From Bacteroidaceae bacterium (GTDB taxonomy: Bacteria > Bacteroidota > Bacteroidia > Bacteroidales > Bacteroidaceae), in contig JAGCYD010000080.1 in the NCBI GenBank assembly GCA_017960985.1, positions 62,001-126,000 of the forward strand: 64,000 nucleotides of DNA. Direction: 5' to 3'. Below the pieces are notes generated by a model. That model worked only from the letters and a program-made list of their open reading frames with translations. It did no database searches and had not been told where the DNA came from. Positions 52,201 through 60,143 of the stretch are shown in pieces (position 1 is the stretch's first letter; every line of letters begins with the position of its first letter). Both the position numbers and the translations under genes were made by a program.

Positions 52201-53817
52201 CCAGTTGTTGCATTTCGAGTCTTGGAAGTTCCATCGCGCACCAGGAGCTGAATTGGTGGCAGGCTTATAAATCGCACCATAGCCTTCAGTTCCAGGACTG
52301 TCGAAATATTCATCACAAAGGTCACCATCCCAATATATACGCTGGTTCAAGTCGCCCCAAGAAATCAAATCCAATCCGTCGATAATCTTGTCAGAACATG
52401 AACTGACCCATCCCGTGTTCACTGTTCTACCAACACTACCTGGGTAGTCATTCGTAAAGTTCGCCATCAACGCACGACCATCGTCGGCTGAACCCACGCT
52501 GCGATAATAAGTTTTTGAAGTCGTTGCATTGCGATAACTACAATTTGGTGAAGTCTCATTACAAGTGTATTGTTCCTGTCCATGACGATAGGGATCGAGG
52601 TCGGAGCAATGTTGCGCATCGCCATGTCCAAGTCCTGACGAACTCAAGCCCTTACCATTATCGTCTATCACCATCGAACCAAACATGATTTCGTCACGAC
52701 CGTCCCAATCGACATCGGCTATCTGGAAATTATGAAATCCTTGTCCAAACCAGATACCGCCCGTAGAACATTCCCAGGCCCATCGTTGTGTAAGCTTATG
52801 GGTAGTGGGATTCACATCAAAAGCCTTCATTAGATGCTTCGTATAACATCCACGACCGAGGAAGATACTGGGCTTACGGCCATCCAGATAGGGTGCACCA
52901 AAATAATGTTTTGTACTGCGATGTCCAACAATACCAGAGCCCCAGTCACTATCCTCTCCACGAGGATTAGGGTAATCAATATAATCGGGGTGGCTTGTAG
53001 GACCTATCTGATAGGGCTTACCTGTGGCGCCCTCAAGATAGAGCAGGTATTCGTTACCAGAACTAGTATATTCGATTCCACTCCAACGGGTATCCACTGT
53101 GGTAGAGCCTATCGTAGTAGTCGTACCGTCTGCATGATGAATAATCATGTTGTCCTGACCACGCAGCAACACTTCCGCCTTGCCGTCCTGGTCCCAGTCA
53201 TAACATACACAGTCCCATTGTTCGTCAGCACCAGAAAGCATATTGGGTCCTAAATCTATCCACCATAGACGATTGCCAAAACGATCGTAAGCATCCAGCA
53301 CATGAAAGCAATTACTCTGCGATACATCGGCAGCCAAGCCACAAGGGCGTTTGGCTATAAATTCAACAACTCCATCACCTGTCAAGTCGCCAATTGCAAT
53401 ATCATTAATGGTATAGTTGGATGTTACATCCGTACCATCGCGGCCCGTAATAGGCTGCACGGGAATCTGTAGGCAGCCGCCGGTCCAACATGTCACATAG
53501 TCGCATTTGTCTTTTTCTTCACCACGAACAACAGGAGCCACTTGATACTTGGTTCCAGAGTTTCCGCCAGTATGAATATAATTGGACACATTCAGATTCG
53601 ACGCTATCTTTGAACCATTAGCGTAAAGATTGTAAGTCACATCGTAGTATTCCTCGCCAAGTACGCGCCAACTAATAAAGTTGCCCGAACTATTACCGCC
53701 GTTTGCATTGGCAGGTATGACCACCAGCCCTCGGTCAATGCTATCAACATAGCGCTGTGCTATTCCGACCTGTGCCAACATCAACAGCAACAAGGTCACA
53801 GTAAAAAATCTCTTCAT
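49282..53817 (-). CDS. PL11 rhamnogalacturonan lyase fused to autotransporter-like repeats and a sorting-type C-terminus
   Basis: 1511 residues with a signal peptide (ending GIAQ). The first 640 or so residues match PL11 rhamnogalacturonan I lyases: RYVDSIDRGLVVIP, FISWRVLGEEYYDVTYNLY, NDIAIGDLTGDGVVEFIAKR, CVCYDWDQDGKAEVLLRGQD, HNFQIADVDWDGRDEIMFGSM, GLGHGDAQHCSDLDP, WNFQDSKCNNW, GDWREELIMR and YRNAMVWQSMGYNQPPHKSYFLG. These cut the backbone of rhamnogalacturonan I. Residues about 650-1440 contain beta-helix repeats of the autotransporter-associated kind (LVKAGTGSLILSTENTYTG, SGGTLSVSSLSN). The end (IYTLSGMRVNGRPRYAGVYVVDG) resembles a type IX sorting domain. The start is 33 bases after murF; no separate promoter was found. 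Confidence 0.85.
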   Translation of the reverse strand: MKRFFTVTLLLLMLAQVGIAQRYVDSIDRGLVVIPANANGGNSSGNFISWRVLGEEYYDVTYNLYANGSKIASNLNVSNYIHTGGNSGTKYQVAPVVRGEEKDKCDYVTCWTGGCLQIPVQPITGRDGTDVTSNYTINDIAIGDLTGDGVVEFIAKRPCGLAADVSQSNCFHVLDAYDRFGNRLWWIDLGPNMLSGADEQWDCVCYDWDQDGKAEVLLRGQDNMIIHHADGTTTTIGSTTVDTRWSGIEYTSSGNEYLLYLEGATGKPYQIGPTSHPDYIDYPNPRGEDSDWGSGIVGHRSTKHYFGAPYLDGRKPSIFLGRGCYTKHLMKAFDVNPTTHKLTQRWAWECSTGGIWFGQGFHNFQIADVDWDGRDEIMFGSMVIDDNGKGLSSSGLGHGDAQHCSDLDPYRHGQEQYTCNETSPNCSYRNATTSKTYYRSVGSADDGRALMANFTNDYPGSVGRTVNTGWVSSCSDKIIDGLDLISWGDLNQRIYWDGDLCDEYFDSPGTEGYGAIYKPATNSAPGARWNFQDSKCNNWSKNNPGGIADIYGDWREELIMRKSDNTAILIYTTGVPTSYRLPTLWHDHQYRNAMVWQSMGYNQPPHKSYFLGEMEGITVAPPPLIMTGRTEVENNGTITTTDDHLLVCKTSNTNITIEDGASPYMVTFNVPSWVKGNAGNNATTNPAITYTYYKCTVTGGALTGATRVVKQGDGILSLPKVDMTYTGETNIWAGTLNFDGTLRNSPLWLNRFAELNSDGGEFLSIKADYASIIRPGGANNRGSITAETLTLGFGSRLQLDLYSEGLACDQINTNSIVVETKSGEAWEKYGPQYITPVIEVIPHMATGESILAVGDYVLGDANLVTGNLSDIKIEGISGEKTELKVVGGKLILSVIGVRGPSTVYWTGSESTTWDYATAVNFDNAGVADFFVSGDDVVFDDAASKYTISLKGDLDPSSVTVNSSKSYTFSGMGSLVGDVSLVKAGTGSLILSTENTYTGPTLISGGTLSVSSLSNENLAKGNLGAVSTATDHIIIENGATLQTTSAVTMGTPIRFRTEKGGVIQNSSDFNMNQSFYGTRLTKKGNGWMTLYANNSSLDTLCVSAGTMNVAWACTTPAKVLELQGGSVVLANSSSIPIYVPKGKTTTVTMSYDRGSYSNRLTGEGTVSISYPFVVGSGWYADRCHVTGNWADFEGTVKPVSGVAADGRFCLNSETGLPKGKMDIASGVIVQNTGKTYVIGQVTGKGALGGVCTLGGSAGSSNQWQVGNEGNFTFEGTITGGSTSFVKIGTGKMTFKGSGDFTGTAKVNAGELCLNSTADTPMLGTGALTVANGALLSGTGTLGNTTTVNKGGILRSGISETSATGDLSFSGKNVTITGTIQTYLTYARNIAKCSVFSEIGTLKLNGTFVLAGSAGLALPVGTEIQVFDASKITLGANLVLDLCEPNAALGLTWDTSRLTEGILVVGPAPDGIMSLRSDELRSAEIYTLSGMRVNGRPRYAGVYVVDGKKMLLK

Positions 53818-53850
53818 TTTTTCTTCATTATTAGGTTTATAATCTTGTTT

Positions 53851-55149
53851 TCATAGTTTCTCGGGCAGTTGGAACAGTTTCGTCCCGTTACTCCCCTTAA
53901 TCAGTATGGTATATCCCACAAGGGGATGTGCGTTCAGTTCTTCCTTAACTTCTTCCACATTGGCGAACGAGCGGAATGTATGTTTTGCGTGGGCGAAATT
54001 TTCTCCGATCAGCCATACCTGTTCAACATTCATGCCTTGTAATTTTTCTATCACTTTCTGATGCTCCTCCACACTTTCCTCTCCCAGTTCAAACATATCG
54101 CCAAGAATCACCATCTTATGGTCAGCACGAATATTGCCAAAGTTCTCCAACGCTGCTGCCATCGAAGTCGGATTAGCATTGTAGGCATCTATAACTAAAC
54201 TATTCTTGCCTGTGTCACGGAACTCCGACCGGTTGTTCGTTGGCTTATAGTCCGCCAACGCTTGACTGATTTGGCTAAAAGAAGCCCCAAACTGAATACC
54301 AACAGCCACGGCTGCCATCAGATTGTGTATGTTGTAACTTCCGATAAGGTGTGTTTGTACGACTTGCCAGCCCACATGTTCCTGACGATAGCGGAATTTA
54401 ACAAAAGGATTGCACTCCATCACCTCGCCCCAAACTTCAACATCTGGAGTTCCCGTCAACCCATAGCGAACAGCTGGCAGGTCGCCAGCCATCTGCACAA
54501 GGTCTTCCGATGAGGCATTGAGAAAGATTCCGATACGATGATGGGTACGGATGTATTCATAGAGTTCACCTTTCGTTCGCTTCACCCCCTCGAAAGAACC
54601 AAAACCTGCAAGATGAGCGCGCCCAACATTCGTTATCAAGCCCATATCTGGATTTACAATCTCACACAACTGCGCTATCTCGCCTAGATGATTCGCTCCC
54701 GTTTCAACCACACCGAAACCTCCGTCGTCGTGCAAGGTCAACAAAGTAAGAGGAACACCTATATGATTATTCAGATTTCCTTGTGTCCACTGAACGGGTG
54801 CTATTGTCAAGAGCACGGCTGATACCAGTTCCTTTGTCGTTGTCTTGCCGTTCGTCCCCGTAATCTGGATAACCATCTTATCCTTTAATTGTTCACGATG
54901 ATAATGTGCCAACTGCTGCAAGGCAGACAACACATCGGGTACAAGTTCATATCTTTCGTCAACAGCAACCGCCTGATTATCCACCACTGCAACCGAGCAG
55001 CCTTCGTCCAATGCCTTGGCAGCATACTGATTGCCGTCGAAGTTTTCACCCTTGAGTGCAAAGAAGATGGCACCCTTAGGACAACGACGGCTGTCTGTCG
55101 TCACTACAGGGTGTTTTTTGTATATTTCATATAGCTTTGCTATATCCAT
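53851..55149 (-). CDS. murF: UDP-N-acetylmuramoyl-tripeptide--D-alanyl-D-alanine ligase
   Basis: 432 residues from ATG 55149. The frame extends to 55197, but that start lies upstream of the promoter box at 55178-55185, and MDIAKLYEIYKKHP is a natural N-terminus. MurF adds D-Ala-D-Ala to the UDP-MurNAc-tripeptide in the cytoplasm, the last cytosolic ligase step of peptidoglycan synthesis. Mur ligase features include VVTTDSRRCPKGAIFFALKGENFDGN, the ATP site ITGTNGKTTTKELV, NLNNHIGVPLTLL, GANHLGEI, RAHLAGFGS, NNRSEF and DAYNANPTSM. It diverges from folP and may be read through into the PL11 lyase gene. Confidence 0.96.
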   Translation of the reverse strand: MDIAKLYEIYKKHPVVTTDSRRCPKGAIFFALKGENFDGNQYAAKALDEGCSVAVVDNQAVAVDERYELVPDVLSALQQLAHYHREQLKDKMVIQITGTNGKTTTKELVSAVLLTIAPVQWTQGNLNNHIGVPLTLLTLHDDGGFGVVETGANHLGEIAQLCEIVNPDMGLITNVGRAHLAGFGSFEGVKRTKGELYEYIRTHHRIGIFLNASSEDLVQMAGDLPAVRYGLTGTPDVEVWGEVMECNPFVKFRYRQEHVGWQVVQTHLIGSYNIHNLMAAVAVGIQFGASFSQISQALADYKPTNNRSEFRDTGKNSLVIDAYNANPTSMAAALENFGNIRADHKMVILGDMFELGEESVEEHQKVIEKLQGMNVEQVWLIGENFAHAKHTFRSFANVEEVKEELNAHPLVGYTILIKGSNGTKLFQLPEKL

Positions 55150-55177
55150 ATTTTTCCAGCATCTTAATAATTCCCCG

Positions 55178-55185
55178 CAAAGGTA
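55178..55185 (-). promoter_or_regulatory. -7 element of the murF promoter
   Basis: TACCTTTG on the minus strand, about 28 bases before ATG 55149. No good -33 element. It decides the murF start, because the longer frame would begin upstream of it. Confidence 0.5.
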
Positions 55186-55291
55186 ATGAAAACACATTGT
55201 TTTTTAAAACTTTCCCTACAAATTCTTCGCGAACAAGCGATTTCAGCACTAAAATCTGTCCCATTCATTTCCGCATTTGGAGATTATTCCC

Positions 55292-55299
55292 TAACTTTG
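55292..55299 (+). promoter_or_regulatory. -7 element of the folP promoter
   Basis: TAACTTTG, predicted start near 55306, leader about 22 bases to ATG 55328. A TTTG at 55276-55279 is too close to serve as -33. Confidence 0.45.
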
Positions 55300-55327
55300 T
55301 GCATAATTGTCATGCCCACATTGCAAA

Positions 55328-56152
55328 ATGTTAAATTCCGAGTCATATTTTCTAAACATTGGCGGCCAACTTTTAGTGTTGTCTCAGCCAATTGTTATGG
55401 GCATACTGAACATTACTCCCGACTCGTTTTTCAGCGATAGCCGAAAGCAGACAGAGGCAGAAATTGTCCAGCGTGTACAGCAAATCGTGGACGAAGGAGG
55501 AAGCATTGTAGATATCGGTGGATATAGTACACGACCGGGAGCTACGGAAGTGTCCGAAGAGGAAGAACTCAAACGACTGCAATATGCGCTGAAGATTGTG
55601 CGCAGGGAAGCCCCAAATGCCATTGTCTCCATCGACACTTTCCGTGCCAGCATTGCAAAACAATGTGCTGAAGAATACGGGGCTGTTATCATCAACGATG
55701 TTTCGGGAGGAATAGACCCCGACATGTTCCCTCTGGTGGCAAGGATGGAACTTCCTTACATTCTGTCCTATGCAGAACCAGCAAAAGAAAGCATTGTGCC
55801 AGAAATGCTGAAACGCCTTTCCAAACAAGTCGCCGAACTACGAACACTTGGACAAAAGGACATCATACTCGACCCAGGCTTTGGCTTTGGAAAATCGTTA
55901 GAAGACAACTACAAGGTAATGAACAGCCTCGAGGCATTCCAGAGTTTCAATCTACCCGTTCTGGTAGGCGTGTCACGCAAAAGCATGATTCAGCGAGTGC
56001 TTGGTTGTACACCTCAGGAGGCTCTGAACGGAACCACAATACTACACACATTGGCTATCGAAAAAGGAGCATCCATTTTACGGGTGCACGATGTCAAGGC
56101 ATGTATGGAAGTCATTAAAATACTACACAAATGTTCTTCGATTTCGGTTTAA
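55328..56152 (+). CDS. folP: Dihydropteroate synthase
   Basis: 274 residues from ATG 55328; a TTG at 55307 in frame is a less likely start. The enzyme joins p-aminobenzoate to hydroxymethyl-dihydropterin pyrophosphate in folate synthesis and is the sulfonamide target. Diagnostic motifs are PIVMGILNITPDSFFSD, VDIGGYSTRPGA, INDVSGG, DPGFGFGKSLEDNY, and GVSRKSM. The next gene, cdaA, starts 22 bases before its stop. Confidence 0.96.
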   Translation: MLNSESYFLNIGGQLLVLSQPIVMGILNITPDSFFSDSRKQTEAEIVQRVQQIVDEGGSIVDIGGYSTRPGATEVSEEEELKRLQYALKIVRREAPNAIVSIDTFRASIAKQCAEEYGAVIINDVSGGIDPDMFPLVARMELPYILSYAEPAKESIVPEMLKRLSKQVAELRTLGQKDIILDPGFGFGKSLEDNYKVMNSLEAFQSFNLPVLVGVSRKSMIQRVLGCTPQEALNGTTILHTLAIEKGASILRVHDVKACMEVIKILHKCSSISV

Positions 56153-56916
56153 AGGACTTTATCGACATACTGCTTGTAGCCATCATCCTTTATTATTGCT
56201 ACAAGGTGATGAAGCGTTCCCGCTCCGTCAATCTTTTTTATGGCGTTTTGATATTCATCATCTTTTGGATTGTCATCTCAAAGATTGTCGGCATGAAACT
56301 GCTGGGCAGCATATTAAACCAGTTGGTAAGCGTCGGAGCCATCGCACTCATTATCCTTTTTCAGGAAGAAATACGGCATTTCTTTTACGACTTAGGAGCG
56401 CACGAGAAAGCCAACCGACTGATACGCTTCTTCCGTAACGACAAGGGGAATAGCATCAACGAAGAATACCGCTATGACCGCGAAGTTATCTTTCCCATCG
56501 TCATGGCATGCATTAACATGAGTAAGCAGAGGATTGGTGCCCTTATCGTCATCGAAAATGACATTCCCTTGACCGATTATATCCGTTCGGGAGAAACAAT
56601 AGATGCACGAATCACCCAACGGCTTATTGAAAACATATTCTTCAAGAACAGCCCTCTGCACGACGGCGCCATGATAATCTCAGAAAACAAGATAGCCGCA
56701 GCATCATGCATTCTACCTATCTCACACGATTTGGACATACCTAAAGAGTTTGGTCTTCGTCATCGTGCGGGCAAAGGCATCACGAGTGAAACCGATGCAC
56801 TGTCCATTATCGTCAGCGAAGAGACGGGAAATATCACAGCAGCACACAACGACCAATTCCGTAGCCACCTTTCGGCAGAAGATCTGGAAACCATACTGAT
56901 GAAAGGAAGATTCTGA
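56131..56916 (+). CDS. cdaA: Membrane-bound diadenylate cyclase (CdaA/DacA family)
   Basis: 261 residues. Makes cyclic di-AMP from two ATP at the inner membrane. Three N-terminal transmembrane helices (about 11-75: FIDILLVAIILYYCY, LFYGVLIFIIFWIVI, LVSVGAIALIILF) precede the DisA_N catalytic domain with the motifs DGAMII and GLRHRAGKGITSETDA. The first codons overlap folP by 22 bases, and MFFDFGLKDFIDILL is a usual start for the family. Cyclic di-AMP commonly controls osmotic and cell-wall balance, and the neighbour murF is divergent. Confidence 0.93.
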   Translation: MFFDFGLKDFIDILLVAIILYYCYKVMKRSRSVNLFYGVLIFIIFWIVISKIVGMKLLGSILNQLVSVGAIALIILFQEEIRHFFYDLGAHEKANRLIRFFRNDKGNSINEEYRYDREVIFPIVMACINMSKQRIGALIVIENDIPLTDYIRSGETIDARITQRLIENIFFKNSPLHDGAMIISENKIAAASCILPISHDLDIPKEFGLRHRAGKGITSETDALSIIVSEETGNITAAHNDQFRSHLSAEDLETILMKGRF

Positions 56917-56953
56917 TTATACTTTATAAACTTAATTAACATACACCATACAC

Positions 56954-57961
56954 ATGGATTTAATTACAAGCATCATCGAACGCGCCAAAGCCAACAAACA
57001 GCGTATTGTACTCCCCGAATCTTTGGAAGAGCGCACGCTGACTGCTGCCGACCGTTCACTTGCCGACGACATCGCCGACATCATCCTTATCGGGAATCCC
57101 GATGAAATTGCAAAGAAAGCCCAAGAGTTAGGGTTGAAGCACATTGAAAAGGCAACCATCATAGATCCCGCCACAAGCGAGAAAACGCCCGAATATGCAA
57201 ATCTGCTCTATGAACTCCGCAAAAACAAAGGTATGACAGAAGAAGAGGCTCAGAAGAAAGTTCTCGACCCCTTGTATTTTGGTTGCCTCATCATCAAGAA
57301 TGGTGATGCCGACGGACAAATCAGCGGTGCATTGAGCACAACGGGCGAAACGCTACGCCCTGCCCTGCAAATCATCAAGTGTGCACCAGGCATCAATTGC
57401 GTTAGCGGAGCCATGTTGCTCATTACCCAAGCACCTCAGTATGGAGAGAATGGTGTGATCGTTATGGGCGATGTTGCCGTCACTCCTATGCCAGATGCCT
57501 CACAATTGGCACAAATAGCCGTCTGCACGGCTCAAACCGCCAGAAGCGTAGCTGGATTCGCCGAACCTCGCGTGGCCATGCTTTCTTTCTCCACAAAAGG
57601 GAGTGCTAAGCACGAAGTGATTGACAAAGTCGTAGAAGCCACTAGACTGGCTAAGGAACTTGCCCCCGATATCAAACTTGACGGAGAATTACAGGCAGAC
57701 GCCGCTCTCGTACCAAGCGTAGGACAGAAGAAAGCACCAGGAAGTGAGATTGCTGGAAAGGCAAATGTGCTTGTCGTGCCTAATCTCGAAGTTGGCAATA
57801 TTTGCTACAAGATGGTCGAACGACTTGGCAACGCATCAGCACTGGGGCCTATACTCCAAGGCATCGCACGCCCCGTAAACGACCTGAGCCGTGGATGTTC
57901 CGTTGATGATATCTATAAGATGGTGGCCATCACGGCTTGTCAGGCAATGGATGCAAAATAG
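56954..57961 (+). CDS. pta: Phosphate acetyltransferase
   Basis: 335 residues, the short form consisting only of the catalytic PTA domain. Converts acetyl-CoA and phosphate to acetyl phosphate. Signature segments are RIVLPESLEERTLTAADRSL, DPLYFGCLIIKNGDADGQISGALSTTGETLRPALQII, FSTKGSAKHEVIDKVVEATRLAKE, DGELQADAALVPSVGQKKAPGSEIAGKANVLVVPNLEVGNI and GPILQGIARPVNDLSRGCSVDDI. ackA follows 27 bases later across a 7-base repeat. Together they yield ATP and acetate during fermentation. Confidence 0.97.
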   Translation: MDLITSIIERAKANKQRIVLPESLEERTLTAADRSLADDIADIILIGNPDEIAKKAQELGLKHIEKATIIDPATSEKTPEYANLLYELRKNKGMTEEEAQKKVLDPLYFGCLIIKNGDADGQISGALSTTGETLRPALQIIKCAPGINCVSGAMLLITQAPQYGENGVIVMGDVAVTPMPDASQLAQIAVCTAQTARSVAGFAEPRVAMLSFSTKGSAKHEVIDKVVEATRLAKELAPDIKLDGELQADAALVPSVGQKKAPGSEIAGKANVLVVPNLEVGNICYKMVERLGNASALGPILQGIARPVNDLSRGCSVDDIYKMVAITACQAMDAK

Positions 57962-57989
57962 ATTAAAGATTAAAGACTGAAAATTAACA
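57962..57989. repeat. 7-base repeat between pta and ackA
   Basis: ATTAAAG, ATTAAAG, ACTGAAA, ATTAACA fill the whole gap between the pta stop and the ackA ATG at 57989. Confidence 0.65.
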
Positions 57990-59182
57990 TGAAGATATTA
58001 GTTTTGAACTGCGGAAGCAGTAGTATTAAGTATGCCCTATACAACATGGATGACCAGAGCGTCATCACAAGTGGTGGCATTGAAAAGATTGGATTACCCG
58101 ACTCGTTCATCAAGTTTAAGTTAAACGGAGAAAAGCACCAGATTGACCGTCCCATTGAGGAACACACTGCCGGTGTGCAGTTTATCTTTGAGGTGCTTAC
58201 CTCTGGACCTCATGCCGTTTTGGGAAGCCTTGAGGAGTTAGGAGCCGTCGGCCATCGTATGGTACATGGTGGAGAGAAGTTTAATAAGAGTGTTCTACTG
58301 ACACCAGAGGTAATGAAAGCCTTTGCTGCTTGTAACGACCTCGCGCCACTTCATAACCCGGCAAACATCAAAGGTGTAAATGCTGTCAGTGCCCTATTGC
58401 CTAATCTTCCACAAGTAGGTGTGTTCGACACGGCATTCCACCAGACTATGCCCGACTACGCCTATATGTATGCATTGCCTTATGAACTATACAAGGAATA
58501 TGGTGTTCGCCGCTATGGTTTCCATGGAACAAGCCATCGCTATGTAAGTCAGCGCGTATGTGAATATTTGGGAATCAAAGCCGAGAATAGTCGTATCATT
58601 ACTTGTCATATTGGAAATGGAGCAAGCATAGCAGCCATCAAGAATGGTAAATGCGTGGACACCTCAATGGGGCTCACACCACTCGAAGGCCTAATCATGG
58701 GTACACGCTCAGGCGACATAGACGCTGGCGCCGTAACTTTTATTATGGATAAGTTGGGACTTGACACCAAGGGCATTTCTAACCTATTGAATAAACAAAG
58801 TGGATTGGCTGGCGTAAGTGGAGGTAGTAGTGATTTCCGCGACATTCTTGCAGGCATTGCTAACGGAAACGACCGTGCACGACTGGCCAAGGAAATGTAC
58901 ACCTACCGCATCAAGAAATATATTGGAGAGTATGCTGCTGCCATGGGAGGCGTAGATGTCATCCTGTTCACAGGCGGAGCCGGTGAAAACCAGTGGGAGG
59001 TACGCGAAGGTGCCACTAACGGATTGGAGTTTATGGGTGTGAAAGTAGATGTTACCAAGAATCGCGCCTGTCGCGCTACAGAAGCCGTTATATCTACCGA
59101 TGATAGTAAGGTAACCGTTTGTGTCATCCCTACTGACGAGGAACTGATGATTGCCTTAGACACCAAAGCATTGGTCGGATAA
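57989..59182 (+). CDS. ackA: Acetate kinase
   Basis: 397 residues. Transfers phosphate from acetyl phosphate to ADP, giving ATP and acetate in the cytoplasm. ASKHA-fold motifs: LNCGSSSIKYALY at the start, GHRMVHGGEKFNKS, GVFDTAFHQTMPDYAYMYALP, RRYGFHGTSHRYVSQR, HIGNGASIAAIKNGKCVDTSMGLTPLEGLIMGTRSGDID and FTGGAGENQWEVRE. Second gene of the pta-ackA operon, closed by a strong terminator at 59202. Confidence 0.98.
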   Translation: MKILVLNCGSSSIKYALYNMDDQSVITSGGIEKIGLPDSFIKFKLNGEKHQIDRPIEEHTAGVQFIFEVLTSGPHAVLGSLEELGAVGHRMVHGGEKFNKSVLLTPEVMKAFAACNDLAPLHNPANIKGVNAVSALLPNLPQVGVFDTAFHQTMPDYAYMYALPYELYKEYGVRRYGFHGTSHRYVSQRVCEYLGIKAENSRIITCHIGNGASIAAIKNGKCVDTSMGLTPLEGLIMGTRSGDIDAGAVTFIMDKLGLDTKGISNLLNKQSGLAGVSGGSSDFRDILAGIANGNDRARLAKEMYTYRIKKYIGEYAAAMGGVDVILFTGGAGENQWEVREGATNGLEFMGVKVDVTKNRACRATEAVISTDDSKVTVCVIPTDEELMIALDTKALVG

Positions 59183-59201
59183 GTAATACATTATAAATGA
59201 C

Positions 59202-59235
59202 AAAAGCAGGAACACCAAAAGATGTTCCTGCTTTT
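59202..59235. terminator. Bidirectional terminator between ackA and tRNA-fMet
   Basis: Perfect 13-bp hairpin: AAAAGCAGGAACA (59202-59214), 8-base loop, TGTTCCTGCTTTT (59223-59235), with A and T runs on either side. It can end ackA on the plus strand and the convergent initiator tRNA on the minus strand. Confidence 0.85.
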
Positions 59236-59241
59236 ATTTTG

Positions 59242-59314
59242 TTGCGGAGGTCCGACTCGAACGGGCGACCTCCAGGTTATGAGCCTGGCGAGCTACCAAC
59301 TGCTCCACTCCGCG
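59242..59314 (-). tRNA. Initiator tRNA-fMet (anticodon CAT)
   Basis: The minus-strand sequence begins CGCGGAGTGGAGCAG and ends CTCCGCA plus discriminator A. The first acceptor pair is a C1-A72 mismatch, the hallmark of bacterial initiator tRNA. Anticodon loop CTCATAA. The anticodon stem is CCAGG/CCTGG, so the usual three G-C pairs next to the loop become A29-U41, G30-C40, G31-C39. CCA is not encoded. Length 73 with a D-loop one base shorter than in E. coli. Its promoter is at 59403-59434. Confidence 0.95.
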
Positions 59315-59402
59315 ATGTTCTATTTTTATCTTTGTCCGTCACAACTTGGCCATACGAACAAGTTCCTTGGCTCATCTCATGCTGTTTCGTCCATTGCGGG
59401 TG

Positions 59403-59434
59403 CAAAGGTAAGCAGAAAATATGGTACGCACAAA
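59403..59434 (-). promoter_or_regulatory. Promoter of initiator tRNA-fMet
   Basis: Minus-strand -33 TTTG (59431-59434) and -7 TACCTTTG (59403-59410) with exactly 20 bases between them. Transcription would start about 80 bases before the mature 5' end, implying a long 5' leader on the precursor. Confidence 0.55.
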
Positions 59435-59506
59435 CATTTCGGTAAGAAAAAACCATCAAAAACAGATATTAACCGAATTTATCTTGCTCCATTGCACACT
59501 TTTTAC

Positions 59507-59514
59507 TACCTTTG
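59507..59514 (+). promoter_or_regulatory. -7 element of the TetR-fabG-rluA operon
   Basis: TACCTTTG ends 7 bases before the regulator ATG at 59522, so the transcript should start at or just before the start codon. A CTTG at 59483-59486 is a near match for -33 with 20-base spacing. Confidence 0.5.
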
Positions 59515-59521
59515 TGCAGTT

Positions 59522-60136
59522 ATGAGCGTACCAAAGACCAAAGAAAAGCTATTGGATGTTGCACGGCAACTGTTTGCCAAGAATGGTTTCGACAACACCA
59601 CGATGAACGACATCGCCACCGCTTCCGAAAAAGGGCGACGGACACTTTACACCTACTTCAAGAGCAAGGATGAGATTTTCTACGCCGTAGTTGAACAGGA
59701 AATGGAACGCATGAGTCACCGCCTGAAGACTGTAGCGACCAAGGGACTTGAACCGGAAGAAAAACTTGTACAGCTCATCTACACACACCTGAGTCTTATC
59801 AAGGAAGCCGTCATACGCAACGGAAACCTGCGCGCTGCCTTCTTCCGCAACATCTGGCTCGTGGAGCGGGTGCGCAAAAAGTTTGACCAAACCGAAGTCA
59901 ACATCATCACCCAAATCATCACGCAAGGTATCCGACAAGGAAAGTTCGATGTCAAGAATATCCGAATGTCGGTGGACATCATTCACTATTGCATCAAAGG
60001 TCTTGAGGTTCCGTACATTTATGGTCGTTTGGGCACAAGTATCAGTGCCAGTCGCCCCATCGTGCAACAGGTTATACACCGTGCGATGGCAAAAATAGAG
60101 CGACCCGACGAAAAGGACTTATTAACAACACTTTAA
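59522..60136 (+). CDS. TetR/AcrR-family transcriptional regulator
   Basis: 204 residues from ATG 59522; the frame is open further upstream through the tRNA region but that part is not coding. The N-terminal helix-turn-helix is clear: KEKLLDVARQLFAKNGFDNTTMNDIATASEKGRRTLYTYFKSKDEIF. The C-terminal part (about 60-204) is the variable ligand-binding and dimerisation domain. It is the first gene of an operon with fabG (7-base gap) and an RluA-type synthase, with a near-leaderless promoter. Its position suggests autoregulation or control of fabG; no ligand can be inferred. Confidence 0.92.
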   Translation: MSVPKTKEKLLDVARQLFAKNGFDNTTMNDIATASEKGRRTLYTYFKSKDEIFYAVVEQEMERMSHRLKTVATKGLEPEEKLVQLIYTHLSLIKEAVIRNGNLRAAFFRNIWLVERVRKKFDQTEVNIITQIITQGIRQGKFDVKNIRMSVDIIHYCIKGLEVPYIYGRLGTSISASRPIVQQVIHRAMAKIERPDEKDLLTTL

Positions 60137-60143
60137 TTATATT

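Noticed and set aside
55150..55197. Longer start for murF
   Set aside because: It lies upstream of the TACCTTTG box on the same strand, and MDIAKLYEIY is the natural N-terminus.
59242..59314. Elongator tRNA-Met
   Set aside because: The C1-A72 mismatch and the CGCGGAGTGGAGCAG start are those of the initiator.
59222..59521. Longer start for the TetR regulator
   Set aside because: The extension runs through the terminator and the initiator tRNA gene; the helix-turn-helix begins directly after ATG 59522.
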